Positions 44,097-53,067 of a DNA stretch of 64,000 nt are shown here, one piece after another (position 1 is the stretch's first letter; each line of letters begins with the position of its first letter). Under the pieces are notes generated by a model that saw nothing but the letters and a program-made list of their open reading frames with translations, ran no database searches and had not been told where the DNA came from. The DNA comes from Natronorubrum sediminis (GTDB taxonomy: Archaea > Halobacteriota > Halobacteria > Halobacteriales > Natrialbaceae): the NCBI RefSeq assembly GCF_900108095.1, contig NZ_FNWL01000003.1:174501-238500 (forward strand), read 5' to 3'. The position numbers and the translations under genes are program-made.

Positions 44097-45092
44097 ATGG
44101 TAGGAATACGCGTGGATAGACGAGTTCTGCTGGTAACTGCGCTTGCACTTTGTGGGATTATTGCCCTTTCTCTTGTGGCCCCGACACTTCCGACTGCGGA
44201 ATCGGTCATCGAAGACGAAGAAATCGAACCGCCCGATTTGGACGAGGACGACGAAGAGCTGCTCGAGGAACACGGTGGCGACGAGCCCCCACAGGGTGAA
44301 AGCGTGTTCCCGGTCGAGTGGTTCCTCGTCGGTGCCGCCCTCGTGAGCCTGCTCGCGCTCGCGCGCTTGGGCATGCAGTATCCCGGGCAGACCGGTGCGA
44401 TAGTGGTCGGCGGTATCGCGATCGTCGCAGTCCTCGGCGGGCTCCTCTGGCTGACGTCCCAGAGCGGTGCCCTCGAGTCGGACCCAATCGATGTCCCAGC
44501 ATCGTTCCCGGTTCTCGTTGCGGCGGTTTCGATCGTTGCCGGGCTCCTCGGCGCGTTTTTCCTCACCGATCGATCCGGCGACGGCGGGGATCCAGCCGAC
44601 CCCGTCACGCCGTCAGCCGAACCGGACGAACTCCCGTCAGTTGACGCGTCACCCTCCGATTCGAGGATGACCCACCCCAATACGGTCACGGCGTCCGAGA
44701 ACGAAATCTACCGGGCGTGGCTGTCGGTGGTCGATTCGCTCGAGGCGAACGAAGACGCGAATACGGGTACGGATACGGATACGGATACGGATACGAACAC
44801 GGACACGGACACGATGACGCCTGGCGAGATACGAGACGCTGCCCTCGAGTGCGGCTACGACCCCGAAACCGTCGACGAACTCACTCGCCTGTTCGAGGAT
44901 ACCCGCTACGGTGCTCGAGGGCCGACGGCGGAGCGAGAACAGACGGCGAGAACCCTTGCACGGCGACTCTCACTCGAAGACGACGGTGAGGGCGACATCG
45001 AGGTCGATGGCGAGGACAGTGGTAAGATCGACGAGGATAGCACGACCCAATCGACGAGCGACGACACGACGGCGGTGAATGCCGATGAGTAG
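44097..45092 (+). CDS. DUF4129 domain membrane protein
   Basis: A 331-residue protein with a first helix (about 8-28) and three more helices (about 72-165) and a cytoplasmic C-terminal DUF4129 domain: ENEIYRAWLSVVDSL, MTPGEIRDAALECGYDPETV and LTRLFEDTRYGARGPTA. A Thr-Asp hexanucleotide repeat splits this domain at residues 223-240. DUF4129 proteins go with DUF58 and MoxR in a conserved set thought to act on cell-surface protein assembly. The next gene overlaps its stop. Confidence 0.85.
   Translation: MVGIRVDRRVLLVTALALCGIIALSLVAPTLPTAESVIEDEEIEPPDLDEDDEELLEEHGGDEPPQGESVFPVEWFLVGAALVSLLALARLGMQYPGQTGAIVVGGIAIVAVLGGLLWLTSQSGALESDPIDVPASFPVLVAAVSIVAGLLGAFFLTDRSGDGGDPADPVTPSAEPDELPSVDASPSDSRMTHPNTVTASENEIYRAWLSVVDSLEANEDANTGTDTDTDTDTNTDTDTMTPGEIRDAALECGYDPETVDELTRLFEDTRYGARGPTAEREQTARTLARRLSLEDDGEGDIEVDGEDSGKIDEDSTTQSTSDDTTAVNADE
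44763..44816 (+). repeat. Hexanucleotide tandem repeat
   Basis: Nine units of ACGGAT-like hexamers (four exact, five with one or two changes) encode Thr-Asp repeats inside the DUF4129 domain. Slippage would alter the linker by two residues per unit without changing frame. Confidence 0.85.
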
Positions 45093-47046
45093 GGACGTTC
45101 GCCTCGTCGTGTTGGCAGCCGCGTTCGTCACGCTCACGGTCGGCGGCGTCGTGTTCGTCGCGTCAGGCACCGTCGTCGCGTTGCTTCCGTTCGAGGCGAT
45201 CGTCCTATTGGAAGCGTTTCAACTCGTACTCGGGCTCGCGCTCTTCGCGTTCGTGATCCAACTCTGCCGGATCGCGTACGCTCGTCTCGACACTCCGGTC
45301 ACTGACACGCCCACACTCGATCGAGAACGCTCGTTCGAGCATACCGTCCCGGGCGACGACCTCTCCCGGTCGATCGACTCGATCGAGAGCCGCTCGGATC
45401 CGGCCTACGACGCACTGCGAACGCGCGTTCGCCGCCGTGCTGTCTCCCTCCTCAGTACCGGAGAGTACGACACCGAGGCGCAGGCCACTCGAGCGCTCGA
45501 CGACGGATCGTGGACCGACGATACGGTCGCGGCGGACGTCCTCCGGCCTGGAACCGACCGGCCCGACCACCCGATCCGAACGCGACTCCTCGAGTTATTC
45601 GGGATGTCCGGCAGAGTCGTGCGATCCGAACTCCGCCGGACGATGGGTGCGATCGCACGCATCGACTCGGCGGGCGACTCCCGGCCCGTCGACCGAAGCG
45701 GACGACGCGTCGGCTCACCCGGTGACGAATCCGGCGATGGTCGCGATCCACTCGACTCCGAGGACGCCAGTTTCGTCCCGTCTCCCGACTCGAGCGTGAT
45801 TCGACGCGAAACACGTCACTGGCACGGCGTGAGCGCCGTTGCCTTGCTCGGGATCGTCGTCGGTTTCGCCTACGAGCAGCCGTCGGTGTTGTTGCTGGCG
45901 GCTGTTGGGCTCGGCTTCGCGGCGTACGCCCACCTCGAGACGGAACCGAATCTCGAGGTGAGCGTCGAGCGATTCGTGAGCGAGCGTCGACCGGATCCCG
46001 GCGACACCGTCGAGGTGACGATCCGCGTCGAGAACGACGGAACGGACTCCCTTCGAGACGTGCGAATCGTCGACGGTGTCCCGCCCACGCTCGCGGTCGA
46101 CTCCGGCACGCCTCGCCGGGCGACGTCGCTCTCACCGGGCGAGTCGGTGTCGTGGACCTACGACGTCACTGCCCGCCGGGGCTCTCACGAGTTCGAACCG
46201 ACGCAGGTACTCGTCAGAAACGTCAACGGTTCCGTCGAATCCGAGGTGGCCGTCTCCGCGGAGACGACGCTTTCGTGTCTGCCGTCGATGACACCGATGA
46301 CCGGCTCGTCGTTCGGTCACGTGCACACCGCACACCGCGCGGGCTCCGTGGCCACTGCCGACCCGGGCCCCGGCCTCGAGTTCCACTCCGTCAGGGAGTA
46401 TCGAAGCGGTGATCCACCCTCGCGCGTCGACTGGAACCGATACGCCCGGACGCAGTCGCTCTCGACGGTCTCCTATCGGGCTGAGCGCTCGCAGACCGAC
46501 GTGATCGCCATCGACGCCAGGCGGGACGCGTACGTTTCGCCAGACGCTTCGACGACAGACTCGGCCGTCGATCGCTCCGTCGAGGCGGCGGCGACGCTCT
46601 TCGCCACGCTCGAGGACGCGGGCCACGACGTCGGCCTCACGGCGATCGCACCCGACCCGTGCTGGCTCGCACCCGGAACCGGTGGCGACCACCTCGAGCG
46701 TGCGCGACTCGTGCTCGGAACGCACGATTCCCTCTCGCCGACGCCGCCGACGTCCGACGATCACTCACTCGAGCAGTTCGAACGACTCTCGCCTGGACGG
46801 ACGCACGTGACGCTGTTCACGCCGCTCTGTGACGATGAGATCGTCTCGGCGCTCCGAACGCTTCGCTCGGGGGGCTTTTCGATTACGGTCCTCGCGATCG
46901 ATCCCGCCGTCGCTGACGACCCGGAAGGCTCGTTCGCTCGTCTGGAGCGACTCGAGCGAATCCGCTCTCTCAGGGCGATCGGCGTTCGGGTCGTCGACTG
47001 GGTCTGGGACGACTCGTTCGAGCGCACGGTGGTGGGAGAGCGATGA
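45085..47046 (+). CDS. DUF58 domain protein
   Basis: A 653-residue membrane protein with two helices near the N terminus, a long soluble linker, two more helices (about 252-290), a CARDB-like beta domain (TVEVTIRVENDGTDSLRDVR) and the DUF58 signature EFHSVREYRSGDPPSRVDWN followed by a von-Willebrand-like fold. The family works with MoxR ATPases. ATG 45079, two codons upstream, is the alternative start. Its last 4 bp overlap the DUF7519 gene. Confidence 0.9.
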   Translation: MSRDVRLVVLAAAFVTLTVGGVVFVASGTVVALLPFEAIVLLEAFQLVLGLALFAFVIQLCRIAYARLDTPVTDTPTLDRERSFEHTVPGDDLSRSIDSIESRSDPAYDALRTRVRRRAVSLLSTGEYDTEAQATRALDDGSWTDDTVAADVLRPGTDRPDHPIRTRLLELFGMSGRVVRSELRRTMGAIARIDSAGDSRPVDRSGRRVGSPGDESGDGRDPLDSEDASFVPSPDSSVIRRETRHWHGVSAVALLGIVVGFAYEQPSVLLLAAVGLGFAAYAHLETEPNLEVSVERFVSERRPDPGDTVEVTIRVENDGTDSLRDVRIVDGVPPTLAVDSGTPRRATSLSPGESVSWTYDVTARRGSHEFEPTQVLVRNVNGSVESEVAVSAETTLSCLPSMTPMTGSSFGHVHTAHRAGSVATADPGPGLEFHSVREYRSGDPPSRVDWNRYARTQSLSTVSYRAERSQTDVIAIDARRDAYVSPDASTTDSAVDRSVEAAATLFATLEDAGHDVGLTAIAPDPCWLAPGTGGDHLERARLVLGTHDSLSPTPPTSDDHSLEQFERLSPGRTHVTLFTPLCDDEIVSALRTLRSGGFSITVLAIDPAVADDPEGSFARLERLERIRSLRAIGVRVVDWVWDDSFERTVVGER

Positions 47047-47579
47047 CTGGTGCAACCGAACTGGATCGGTCACCGGCGACGCTGAGTGCCTGGATCGCTG
47101 TCTGGTGTGGCGTCTTCGCCTGGAGCGTGACCGTCCCCTACACGATTCACGGTGGCGCTATCGGTGTACTCGGCCTCATCTTCGTGACGATCTCGCTCTG
47201 GCAGGGCGAGCGACTGCTCCTCTCGACTGGCTCGAGCGGTCTCCTCCTCGCAATCGTGCTCGCTGCCGGCGACGGGGCCCCGCCGCTCCTCGTGCTCGTC
47301 GGAACCACGGCGACGATACTCGCGTGGGACATCGGCCAGCACGCCATTAGTCTCGGAAACCAACTCGGTTCCGAGGCGGAAACGACGCGCGCAGAGGTAG
47401 CGCACATCGCCTCGAGCGTCCTCGTCGGTTCGGGTATCGTCACCGTCGCGTCCGTCGCCTCGACCCTGCCGACGCGGACGCAGCCGCTCATTTCGATCGT
47501 GTTCCTCCTGCTCGCCGCGGGACTGCTGGCGATCGCATTCGGGCCGCGGGACCTCCTGTCGATCGAGATTCCCGAGTGA
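47043..47579 (+). CDS. DUF7519 family membrane protein
   Basis: A 178-residue protein with five to six hydrophobic helices (for example TLSAWIAVWCGVFAWSVTVP, SGLLLAIVLAAGDG and SIVFLLLAAGLLAIAF). It is known mainly as a fixed neighbour of DUF58 and MoxR genes in haloarchaea (DUF7519). The ATG lies inside the end of the DUF58 gene, and moxR follows 62 bp later. Confidence 0.8.
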   Translation: MTGATELDRSPATLSAWIAVWCGVFAWSVTVPYTIHGGAIGVLGLIFVTISLWQGERLLLSTGSSGLLLAIVLAAGDGAPPLLVLVGTTATILAWDIGQHAISLGNQLGSEAETTRAEVAHIASSVLVGSGIVTVASVASTLPTRTQPLISIVFLLLAAGLLAIAFGPRDLLSIEIPE

Positions 47580-47641
47580 GGACGTCGGCTATCGGTAGAA
47601 ACGAACACAACTGATTTTTACACGGACTGTCCTCTCTACGT

Positions 47642-48592
47642 ATGGACGTTACGCGAGCGAACGAGGAGTGTGCGGCCGCTTTCGAGACGATCGAGGATGC
47701 GATTATCTGTGATCGGTCCGTCCTCGAGACCATCCTCGTCGGCGTCCTCGGACGCGGACACGTCCTTCTGGAGGACGTGCCGGGGACCGGGAAAACGCTC
47801 ACCGCACAGAGTCTCGCGACCGCACTCGGCCTCTCGTTTTCGCGAATTCAGTTCACCCCCGATTTGCTGCCGTCGGACGTCACCGGCACGCACGTCTACG
47901 ACGAGCGCGAGCAGACGTTCGAGTTCCGCGAGGGCCCCATCTTCGCGAACATCGTCCTCGCGGACGAGATCAACCGCGCCCCGCCGAAGACCCAGTCGGC
48001 GCTGCTCGAGGCCATGGAGGAAGGACAGGTCACCGTCGACGGCGAGACGCGCCAGCTCCCGTCGCCGTTTTTCGTCATCGCGACGCAAAATCCGGTCGAG
48101 CAAGACGGGACGTTCCCGCTTCCGGAGGCTCAACTCGACCGATTCCTCGTCAAAACGTCGATCGGCTATCCGGACGAGGATGGCGAGGTCGAACTGCTTC
48201 GCCGACGCGGTGATCGTCTGGCGTCGACCCCCGACGTCGAATCCATCGTCGACGCCGAGGACGTCGACGCGCTCCGGCAGGTCGCCGAATCGGTTCGCGT
48301 CGACGACGACCTCCTCGAGTACATCGTGGCCGTCACTCGGGAGACGCGAACCCGACGCGACGTCGAGGTGGGGGTCTCCCCGCGTGGCACCCAGCGCCTC
48401 TACGAGGCGACTCGAGCCTACGCGGCCCTCTCCGGTCGGGAATATGTGACGCCCGACGACGTCAAGCGGATGGCTCGGCCGGTGTTGGCTCACCGCCTCG
48501 TGTTGACCCCCGAGGCGTCCATCGACGCCGTCGACAAGGCGGCCGTGATCGAGACGATTCTCGAGAACGTTCCCGTGCCGACCGTAGAGTAG
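47642..48592 (+). CDS. moxR: MoxR-family AAA+ ATPase
   Basis: A 316-residue ATPase with Walker A EDVPGTGKTLTAQSLA, then RIQFTPDLLPSDVTG, Walker B NIVLADEINRAPPKTQSALL and sensor ATQNPVEQDGTFPLPEAQLD. The arginine-finger and lid regions are present. MoxR proteins act as chaperones that help assemble complexes, with DUF58 and DUF4129 membrane partners as encoded just upstream. Length is normal. Confidence 0.95.
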   Translation: MDVTRANEECAAAFETIEDAIICDRSVLETILVGVLGRGHVLLEDVPGTGKTLTAQSLATALGLSFSRIQFTPDLLPSDVTGTHVYDEREQTFEFREGPIFANIVLADEINRAPPKTQSALLEAMEEGQVTVDGETRQLPSPFFVIATQNPVEQDGTFPLPEAQLDRFLVKTSIGYPDEDGEVELLRRRGDRLASTPDVESIVDAEDVDALRQVAESVRVDDDLLEYIVAVTRETRTRRDVEVGVSPRGTQRLYEATRAYAALSGREYVTPDDVKRMARPVLAHRLVLTPEASIDAVDKAAVIETILENVPVPTVE

Positions 48593-48691
48593 TCACATCG
48601 GTTCTTACTGCTTTAGCGGCCAGTTTCGGTCACGTTCGTGAACTCACTCGAGAGTGCAAACACTACTTGAGGCAAGTGAAGACGCGAGAAG

Positions 48692-48763
48692 AGCCTAGGC
48701 CGGAATTTGAATCCGGGCTCTCGTCCTTACCAAGGACGCGCTTTACCGCTAAGCTACCCAGGC
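48692..48763 (-). tRNA. tRNA-Thr (anticodon GGT)
   Basis: 72 nt on the minus strand: acceptor GCCTGGG paired to CCTAGGC with one G-T pair, anticodon loop TTGGTAA between CGTCC and GGACG, discriminator T as usual for archaeal tRNA-Thr. A TATA-like CATAAAGAC lies about 30 bp upstream. Unlike the other three tRNAs here, no copy of its tail follows it. Confidence 0.95.
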
Positions 48764-48856
48764 ACGCATACGGTTGTTGTCTCGAGTCGTCTTTATGGGT
48801 TTCGATTCGCCACCGGGCGTGGGTCGGTCTGACTCGCCGACGGAGCCACAGACGCT

Positions 48857-49630
48857 TCAGGGATCGGTCGCCGAAGTCGCGCGGTGGTCCTCGGGTGAGC
48901 GCTCTGAGGGAGGCGTCTCGAGGTCGGCGAGGCAGACCGCGGCTGGTGGGAAGGGAATCTCGATACCGTCTGCGAGTGACTCGACGCTCGAGCGCAGTCG
49001 GGCGGTTGGCGTTTCCCCGACAGCACCGGCACCGGTGCGGACGGCGAGTTCGAGAATGTCGCGTTCGAGATTGGCGTCGACCGTGCTCGAGTCGACGGTT
49101 TTCGGTGCCTGCTCGCGACGCTGAGATTGGTCGCGACCGAACGCCTGTACCGTTTTGACGGCCGTTTCGGCGGCGTTCGTCCGTGCGAGCAGGTAGAATC
49201 CGCGGGCGACAAGGATGTCTGCGGCGAGAATCTCGAGATCGCCGCGGTGGGCGTCGTCGGTCCGAGCGTCGTCGTCGTCCTCGTGGTCGTTCCATGGCTC
49301 TTCGTGGGCGAGCGAGCGCGTGAGACGCAGCCCTTCGTAGATGAGTTGCACCCCCGCGGCGCGATTTCTGATACCGTCGGTGTCTACGATATCCTCGGCG
49401 AACTCGAGGGAGGAGTCGACGTCGCGATCGGTGGGTGGCATCGGCTGGCTGGTGGCGTCGAGGTGGCTGTGTCCGTCGGGTGCTGTCGCAGCGGCGCTCT
49501 CGATCGTGAGGACGCCGGGGACCATCGACGCCTCCTCGAGCGTGGTCTCGATGTACTCGCGTAACGCGGGTGGCTCCACGTCCGAGACGGCCTCGAAGGC
49601 ACCACGCCGACAATTGTCGGCCGTTTCCAT
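48857..49630 (-). CDS. DUF7114 family protein
   Basis: A 257-residue helical protein starting METADNCRRGAFEAVSDVEP. It contains AAGVQLIYEGLRLTRSLAHE and LEILAADILVARGFYLLART. The second segment recalls polyprenyl-diphosphate synthase accessory subunits, but no Asp-rich catalytic motif is seen. It matches the haloarchaeal DUF7114 family; the prenyl link is only a guess. Confidence 0.75.
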   Translation of the reverse strand: METADNCRRGAFEAVSDVEPPALREYIETTLEEASMVPGVLTIESAAATAPDGHSHLDATSQPMPPTDRDVDSSLEFAEDIVDTDGIRNRAAGVQLIYEGLRLTRSLAHEEPWNDHEDDDDARTDDAHRGDLEILAADILVARGFYLLARTNAAETAVKTVQAFGRDQSQRREQAPKTVDSSTVDANLERDILELAVRTGAGAVGETPTARLRSSVESLADGIEIPFPPAAVCLADLETPPSERSPEDHRATSATDP

Positions 49631-49690
49631 CAGCAGAAGGTAACGACGGCGGAGCCAAAGACCTTTGGAAACGTCCGGTAGACTTGGGAC

Positions 49691-50401
49691 ATGATCGAAG
49701 TCGAGGACGGCGCCACCCCGTCTATCCGAACGGTGACGATCGACCGTCCTGCCGCCCGAAACGCCCTGACCGTCGAGGCCCTCGAGGGGCTGGAGACGGC
49801 CATCGGGAACGCCGTCGAACCGGTCGTCTACCTCCGTGGTGCCGGTCCGGCGTTCTGTGCCGGCGCAGACCTCGCCACCGTCGGCGATCTCGAGGGGGAT
49901 TCCGAACGCGCGGCCGAGTTCGCACGCCTGGGACAGCGCGTGGCGAGAGCGATCGAAGACTCGCCGGCCGTCGTCGTGGCTGGGATCGACGGCCCTGCAC
50001 GCGGTGGCGGCCTCGAACTCGCGCTCGCGTGTGACGTCCGTGTCGGAACGCCCGAGTCGACCTACGGCGAACCCGGCGTCACGTTCGGGCTCTTCGGCGC
50101 GTGGGGCGGGACGGTCCGCCTTCCGCGCGTAATCGGGGAGGGCCACGCCCTCGAGTTCGCGCTTTCCGGACGCACGGTGGACGCCGAGGAAGCCCTGCGG
50201 ATGGGTCTGATCTCGCGACTCGAGGACGACCCCCGTGCGGTCGCTGAGGAAATCGCCGTCAATGCGGACGACGCACTCACCGCGTTGAAGCGTCGCATTC
50301 GTGACGACCGCGAGCGCGCGACGCAGGAACGACTCGAGGCCGAGGCGTTTGGAACGCTCGTCGAGAACCACGCCGACGATATCGATTCGGTTCTCGAGTA
50401 A
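49691..50401 (+). CDS. Enoyl-CoA hydratase/isomerase family protein
   Basis: A 236-residue crotonase-fold protein with TVTIDRPAARNALTVEAL, oxyanion-hole segments AFCAGADLATV and GPARGGGLELALACDVRVG, and F-G-L-F-G-A-W-G-G-T. The second catalytic Glu position appears as Ala-Trp-Gly, so the reaction may not be classic hydration. Short for the family (usually about 255). It is divergent from DUF7114 with 60 bp between. Confidence 0.88.
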   Translation: MIEVEDGATPSIRTVTIDRPAARNALTVEALEGLETAIGNAVEPVVYLRGAGPAFCAGADLATVGDLEGDSERAAEFARLGQRVARAIEDSPAVVVAGIDGPARGGGLELALACDVRVGTPESTYGEPGVTFGLFGAWGGTVRLPRVIGEGHALEFALSGRTVDAEEALRMGLISRLEDDPRAVAEEIAVNADDALTALKRRIRDDRERATQERLEAEAFGTLVENHADDIDSVLE

Positions 50402-50467
50402 CGTCCGCTGGGAGCGCATTTCCATCGCGTCCACACCTTTTTCGTCACCCCAACGAAACGACAGGGC

Positions 50468-51004
50468 ATGCCAGACGCAGCGTTTCTGCCCGGCGACCGG
50501 GTCGACCTCCGACCGATTGAGGAGGACGACCTCGAGTTCCTCCACCAGATCAACGATCCCCGAATCTGGCGAGCGATCGGTGCCTCGAGACCGGTTAACC
50601 GCACACAGGAACAGGACTTCTTCGAGAACGTCGTCTGTGGTGACGACACGGTCAATCTCCTGGTCGTCGCCGAGTCGACGCCGGTGGGAACGATTAGCTT
50701 CAACTCGATCGAGTGGGAGGCCCAACGCGCTGAAATCGGCTACTGGATCGCACCCGACCACCACGAGCAGGGCTACGGTAGCGCCGCGACGGAGCGTCTC
50801 GTTGCCTACGGGTTCGACCAGCTCGGCTTACACAAAGTCGACGCCCGCGTCTTCGCCTTCAACGAGGCCTCGAAGCGACTCCTCGAGTCGGTCGGCTTCA
50901 CAAAAGAGGGCGTCCACCGCGACGAAGTATTCGTCGACGGCGAGTACCACGACACCTACTGGTACGGCCTGCTCGAAGACGAGTGGCGTTCGCGAGACGA
51001 GTGA
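50468..51004 (+). CDS. GNAT acetyltransferase (RimJ/RimL-like)
   Basis: A 178-residue protein with DRVDLRPIEEDDLEFL, AEIGYWIAPDHHEQGYGSAA (acetyl-CoA loop) and GLHKVDARVFAFNEASKRLL followed by E-S-V-G-F. This is the RimJ/RimL or ribosomal-protein N-acetyltransferase type, though many relatives act on other amines. Confidence 0.9.
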   Translation: MPDAAFLPGDRVDLRPIEEDDLEFLHQINDPRIWRAIGASRPVNRTQEQDFFENVVCGDDTVNLLVVAESTPVGTISFNSIEWEAQRAEIGYWIAPDHHEQGYGSAATERLVAYGFDQLGLHKVDARVFAFNEASKRLLESVGFTKEGVHRDEVFVDGEYHDTYWYGLLEDEWRSRDE

Positions 51005-51031
51005 GCGAGGCCGATTCGGACTTCGGCAGAA

Positions 51032-51826
51032 TTAGTTCAGCGGTTCCGGCCCGGGTGGAACTTGTCGTTTGTGCGCGCTTCGCTCGTACATCTCACGGAC
51101 CTCCTCGACGGTCTCTTCCTCGACCTCGAGTTCGCGGCTGGTCGCGGCGACCGAGAGGGGGCCATCGATGTGCGTCGCGAGGATCGAATCGAGCGTGTCG
51201 TAGCTGATGCCCAGTTCGTCCTCGTCGGTCTGATCGGCCCACAACTCGGCCGTCGGTGTCTTCTCGGCGAGGTCATCGGGAACGCCGACGTAGCGTGCGA
51301 GCTGGCGAACCTGTGCCTTGTAGAGGTTCGCGATCGGGTGGCAGTCGACGGCACCGTCGCCGTATTTCGTGAAGTAGCCCACGGCGGCCTCGCTTCGGTT
51401 TCCGGTGCCCAACACCAGCCGTCCCTCGTGATTCGCGACGAGGTAGTTCAACACGGCGCGAACGCGCGCTCGAGCGTTGCCGACGGCCTCGTGGTCGCCC
51501 TCGGCTTCGGGGTAGGCCGCGAGCAGCGAGTCGACGATCGGCTCGATTTCGATCACGTCGTAACTCATCTCGAGGTCTTGTGCGACTCGTTCGGCGTCGC
51601 TCATGTTCTCGCCGCTGCTGACGGTCGCCGGGAGGACGAGTCCGTGGACGTTCTCTGCGCCGAGCGCATCGACGGCGAGGTACGCCGTGATGGTGCTATC
51701 AATTCCCCCCGACAACCCGAGAACCACTTCCTCGACACCGGCAGCGTCGACTTGCTCGCGAATGAACGCCGTAATGTGGTCGCGTCGTTGCGCCAGTTCC
51801 GCCTCCGAAAAGCGAAGGTCGATCAT
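51032..51826 (-). CDS. nadE: NAD+ synthase, ammonia-dependent
   Basis: A 264-residue synthetase with the ATP pyrophosphatase loop LGLSGGIDSTITAYLA (Ser39-Thr45), LVLGTGNRSEAAVGYFTKYG and YKAQVRQLARYVGVP. It amidates deamido-NAD to NAD. No glutaminase domain is present, so ammonia is the nitrogen source. nadK is about 3 kb away, but they are not in one operon. Confidence 0.95.
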   Translation of the reverse strand: MIDLRFSEAELAQRRDHITAFIREQVDAAGVEEVVLGLSGGIDSTITAYLAVDALGAENVHGLVLPATVSSGENMSDAERVAQDLEMSYDVIEIEPIVDSLLAAYPEAEGDHEAVGNARARVRAVLNYLVANHEGRLVLGTGNRSEAAVGYFTKYGDGAVDCHPIANLYKAQVRQLARYVGVPDDLAEKTPTAELWADQTDEDELGISYDTLDSILATHIDGPLSVAATSRELEVEEETVEEVREMYERSAHKRQVPPGPEPLN

Positions 51827-51942
51827 GGGCTTGGATACGAGTGGCTCGTCCTAATAGCCTCGCTTCACCGGCAAAAAGTGGACACGTGTCACATCGGAAC
51901 ACGTTCGAGTAGGCCAAAACGAGAGAAACGTGACTCTGCTAG

Positions 51943-52908
51943 CTACTCGTGGATTCCCATCGCTTCGATCTGCTCTTGATACCGGTTGCGAATCGTCACT
52001 TCGGTCACCTGCGAGACGGCCGCGACCTCGCGCTGGGTCTTCTTCTCGTTACAGAGCAACGACGACGCGTAGATGGCCGCGGCGGCGTAGCCCGTCGGCG
52101 ACTTCCCCGAGAGCAGTCCCTTCTCGGTCGTCGTATCGATAATCTCGTTCGCTTTCGCCTGTACCTCCTCGGACAACTCGAGTTCGGAGCAAAAGCGCGG
52201 GACGTACTTTTTGGGGTTCACCGGTTCCATCTCGAGGCCGAGTTCCTGGGCGACGTAGCGATAGGTCCGGCCGATTTCCTTTCGGTCGACTCGGGAGACG
52301 GCGGACACTTCCTCGAGCGAGCGCGGGATGCCTTCCATGCGACAGGCGGCGTAGAGGGTGCTGGTCGCGACGCCTTCGATCGAGCGCCCGCGGATGAGGT
52401 CTTCGTCGAGCGCGCGTCGGTACATGACGCAGGCGACCTCGCGAACGGATCGTGGGATCGCCAGCGAGGACGCCATTCGGTCGGTTTCGGAGAGGGCGAA
52501 CTGCAGATTTCGCTCGCCAGCGTCTTTGGTTCGGATGCGCTCTTGCCACTTGCGCAGCCGGCGCATCTGGCTGCGCTTGTCCGAACTGAGCGAGCGCCCG
52601 TAGGCGTCCTGGTTCTTCCAGTCGATCGAGGTCGTCAGGCCCTTGTCGTGCATCGTCTGCGTCGTCGGTGCGCCGACGCGGGACTTGTTCTGGCGCTCGG
52701 AGTGATTGAACGCACGCCACTCTGGCCCGCGGTCGATGTTCGCGCTCTCGACGATGAGGCCACACTGATCACACACCAGTTCGCCCTGATCCTCACTTTT
52801 GACGAGCGTCCCCTCAGAACACTCATCACATACCCGCCGCTGCTCTCCTTCCTGGGTCTGTTCGTTAGTCTCAGAATTACGTTGGCGCTGGCGGGTAGAA
52901 CGTGCCAT
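51943..52908 (-). CDS. tfb: Transcription initiation factor TFB
   Basis: A 321-residue archaeal TFIIB. An N-terminal zinc ribbon ([20 protein letters not shown], then DQC) is followed by the B-finger area ([19 protein letters not shown]) and two cyclin repeats, for example [20 protein letters not shown] and [18 protein letters not shown]. It bridges TBP-bound promoters and RNA polymerase. Haloarchaea carry several TFBs; which one this is cannot be told. Confidence 0.96.
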   Translation of the reverse strand: MARSTRQRQRNSETNEQTQEGEQRRVCDECSEGTLVKSEDQGELVCDQCGLIVESANIDRGPEWRAFNHSERQNKSRVGAPTTQTMHDKGLTTSIDWKNQDAYGRSLSSDKRSQMRRLRKWQERIRTKDAGERNLQFALSETDRMASSLAIPRSVREVACVMYRRALDEDLIRGRSIEGVATSTLYAACRMEGIPRSLEEVSAVSRVDRKEIGRTYRYVAQELGLEMEPVNPKKYVPRFCSELELSEEVQAKANEIIDTTTEKGLLSGKSPTGYAAAAIYASSLLCNEKKTQREVAAVSQVTEVTIRNRYQEQIEAMGIHE

Positions 52909-53067
52909 TTACTGTAGGTATCGTGGTGCAGGACCTTAAGGCCTCGCCGAAATCGCGTTTATACACAAATACTGATACTGTGTCAGGGACCACCGGCCGA
53001 TCCCCCTCGTTCCACCGAAAATTGCAATTTCGACGCGTCTCGATGCACAATTCGCGATTCGACTCAC

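Noticed and set aside
44759-44816. CRISPR-like repeat
   Set aside because: Units are 6 bp and in frame in a gene; there are no spacers. No CRISPR array was found in the window.
48593-48763. Tail duplication at tRNA-Thr
   Set aside because: I compared the tRNA-Thr 3' end with its downstream flank and found no second copy.
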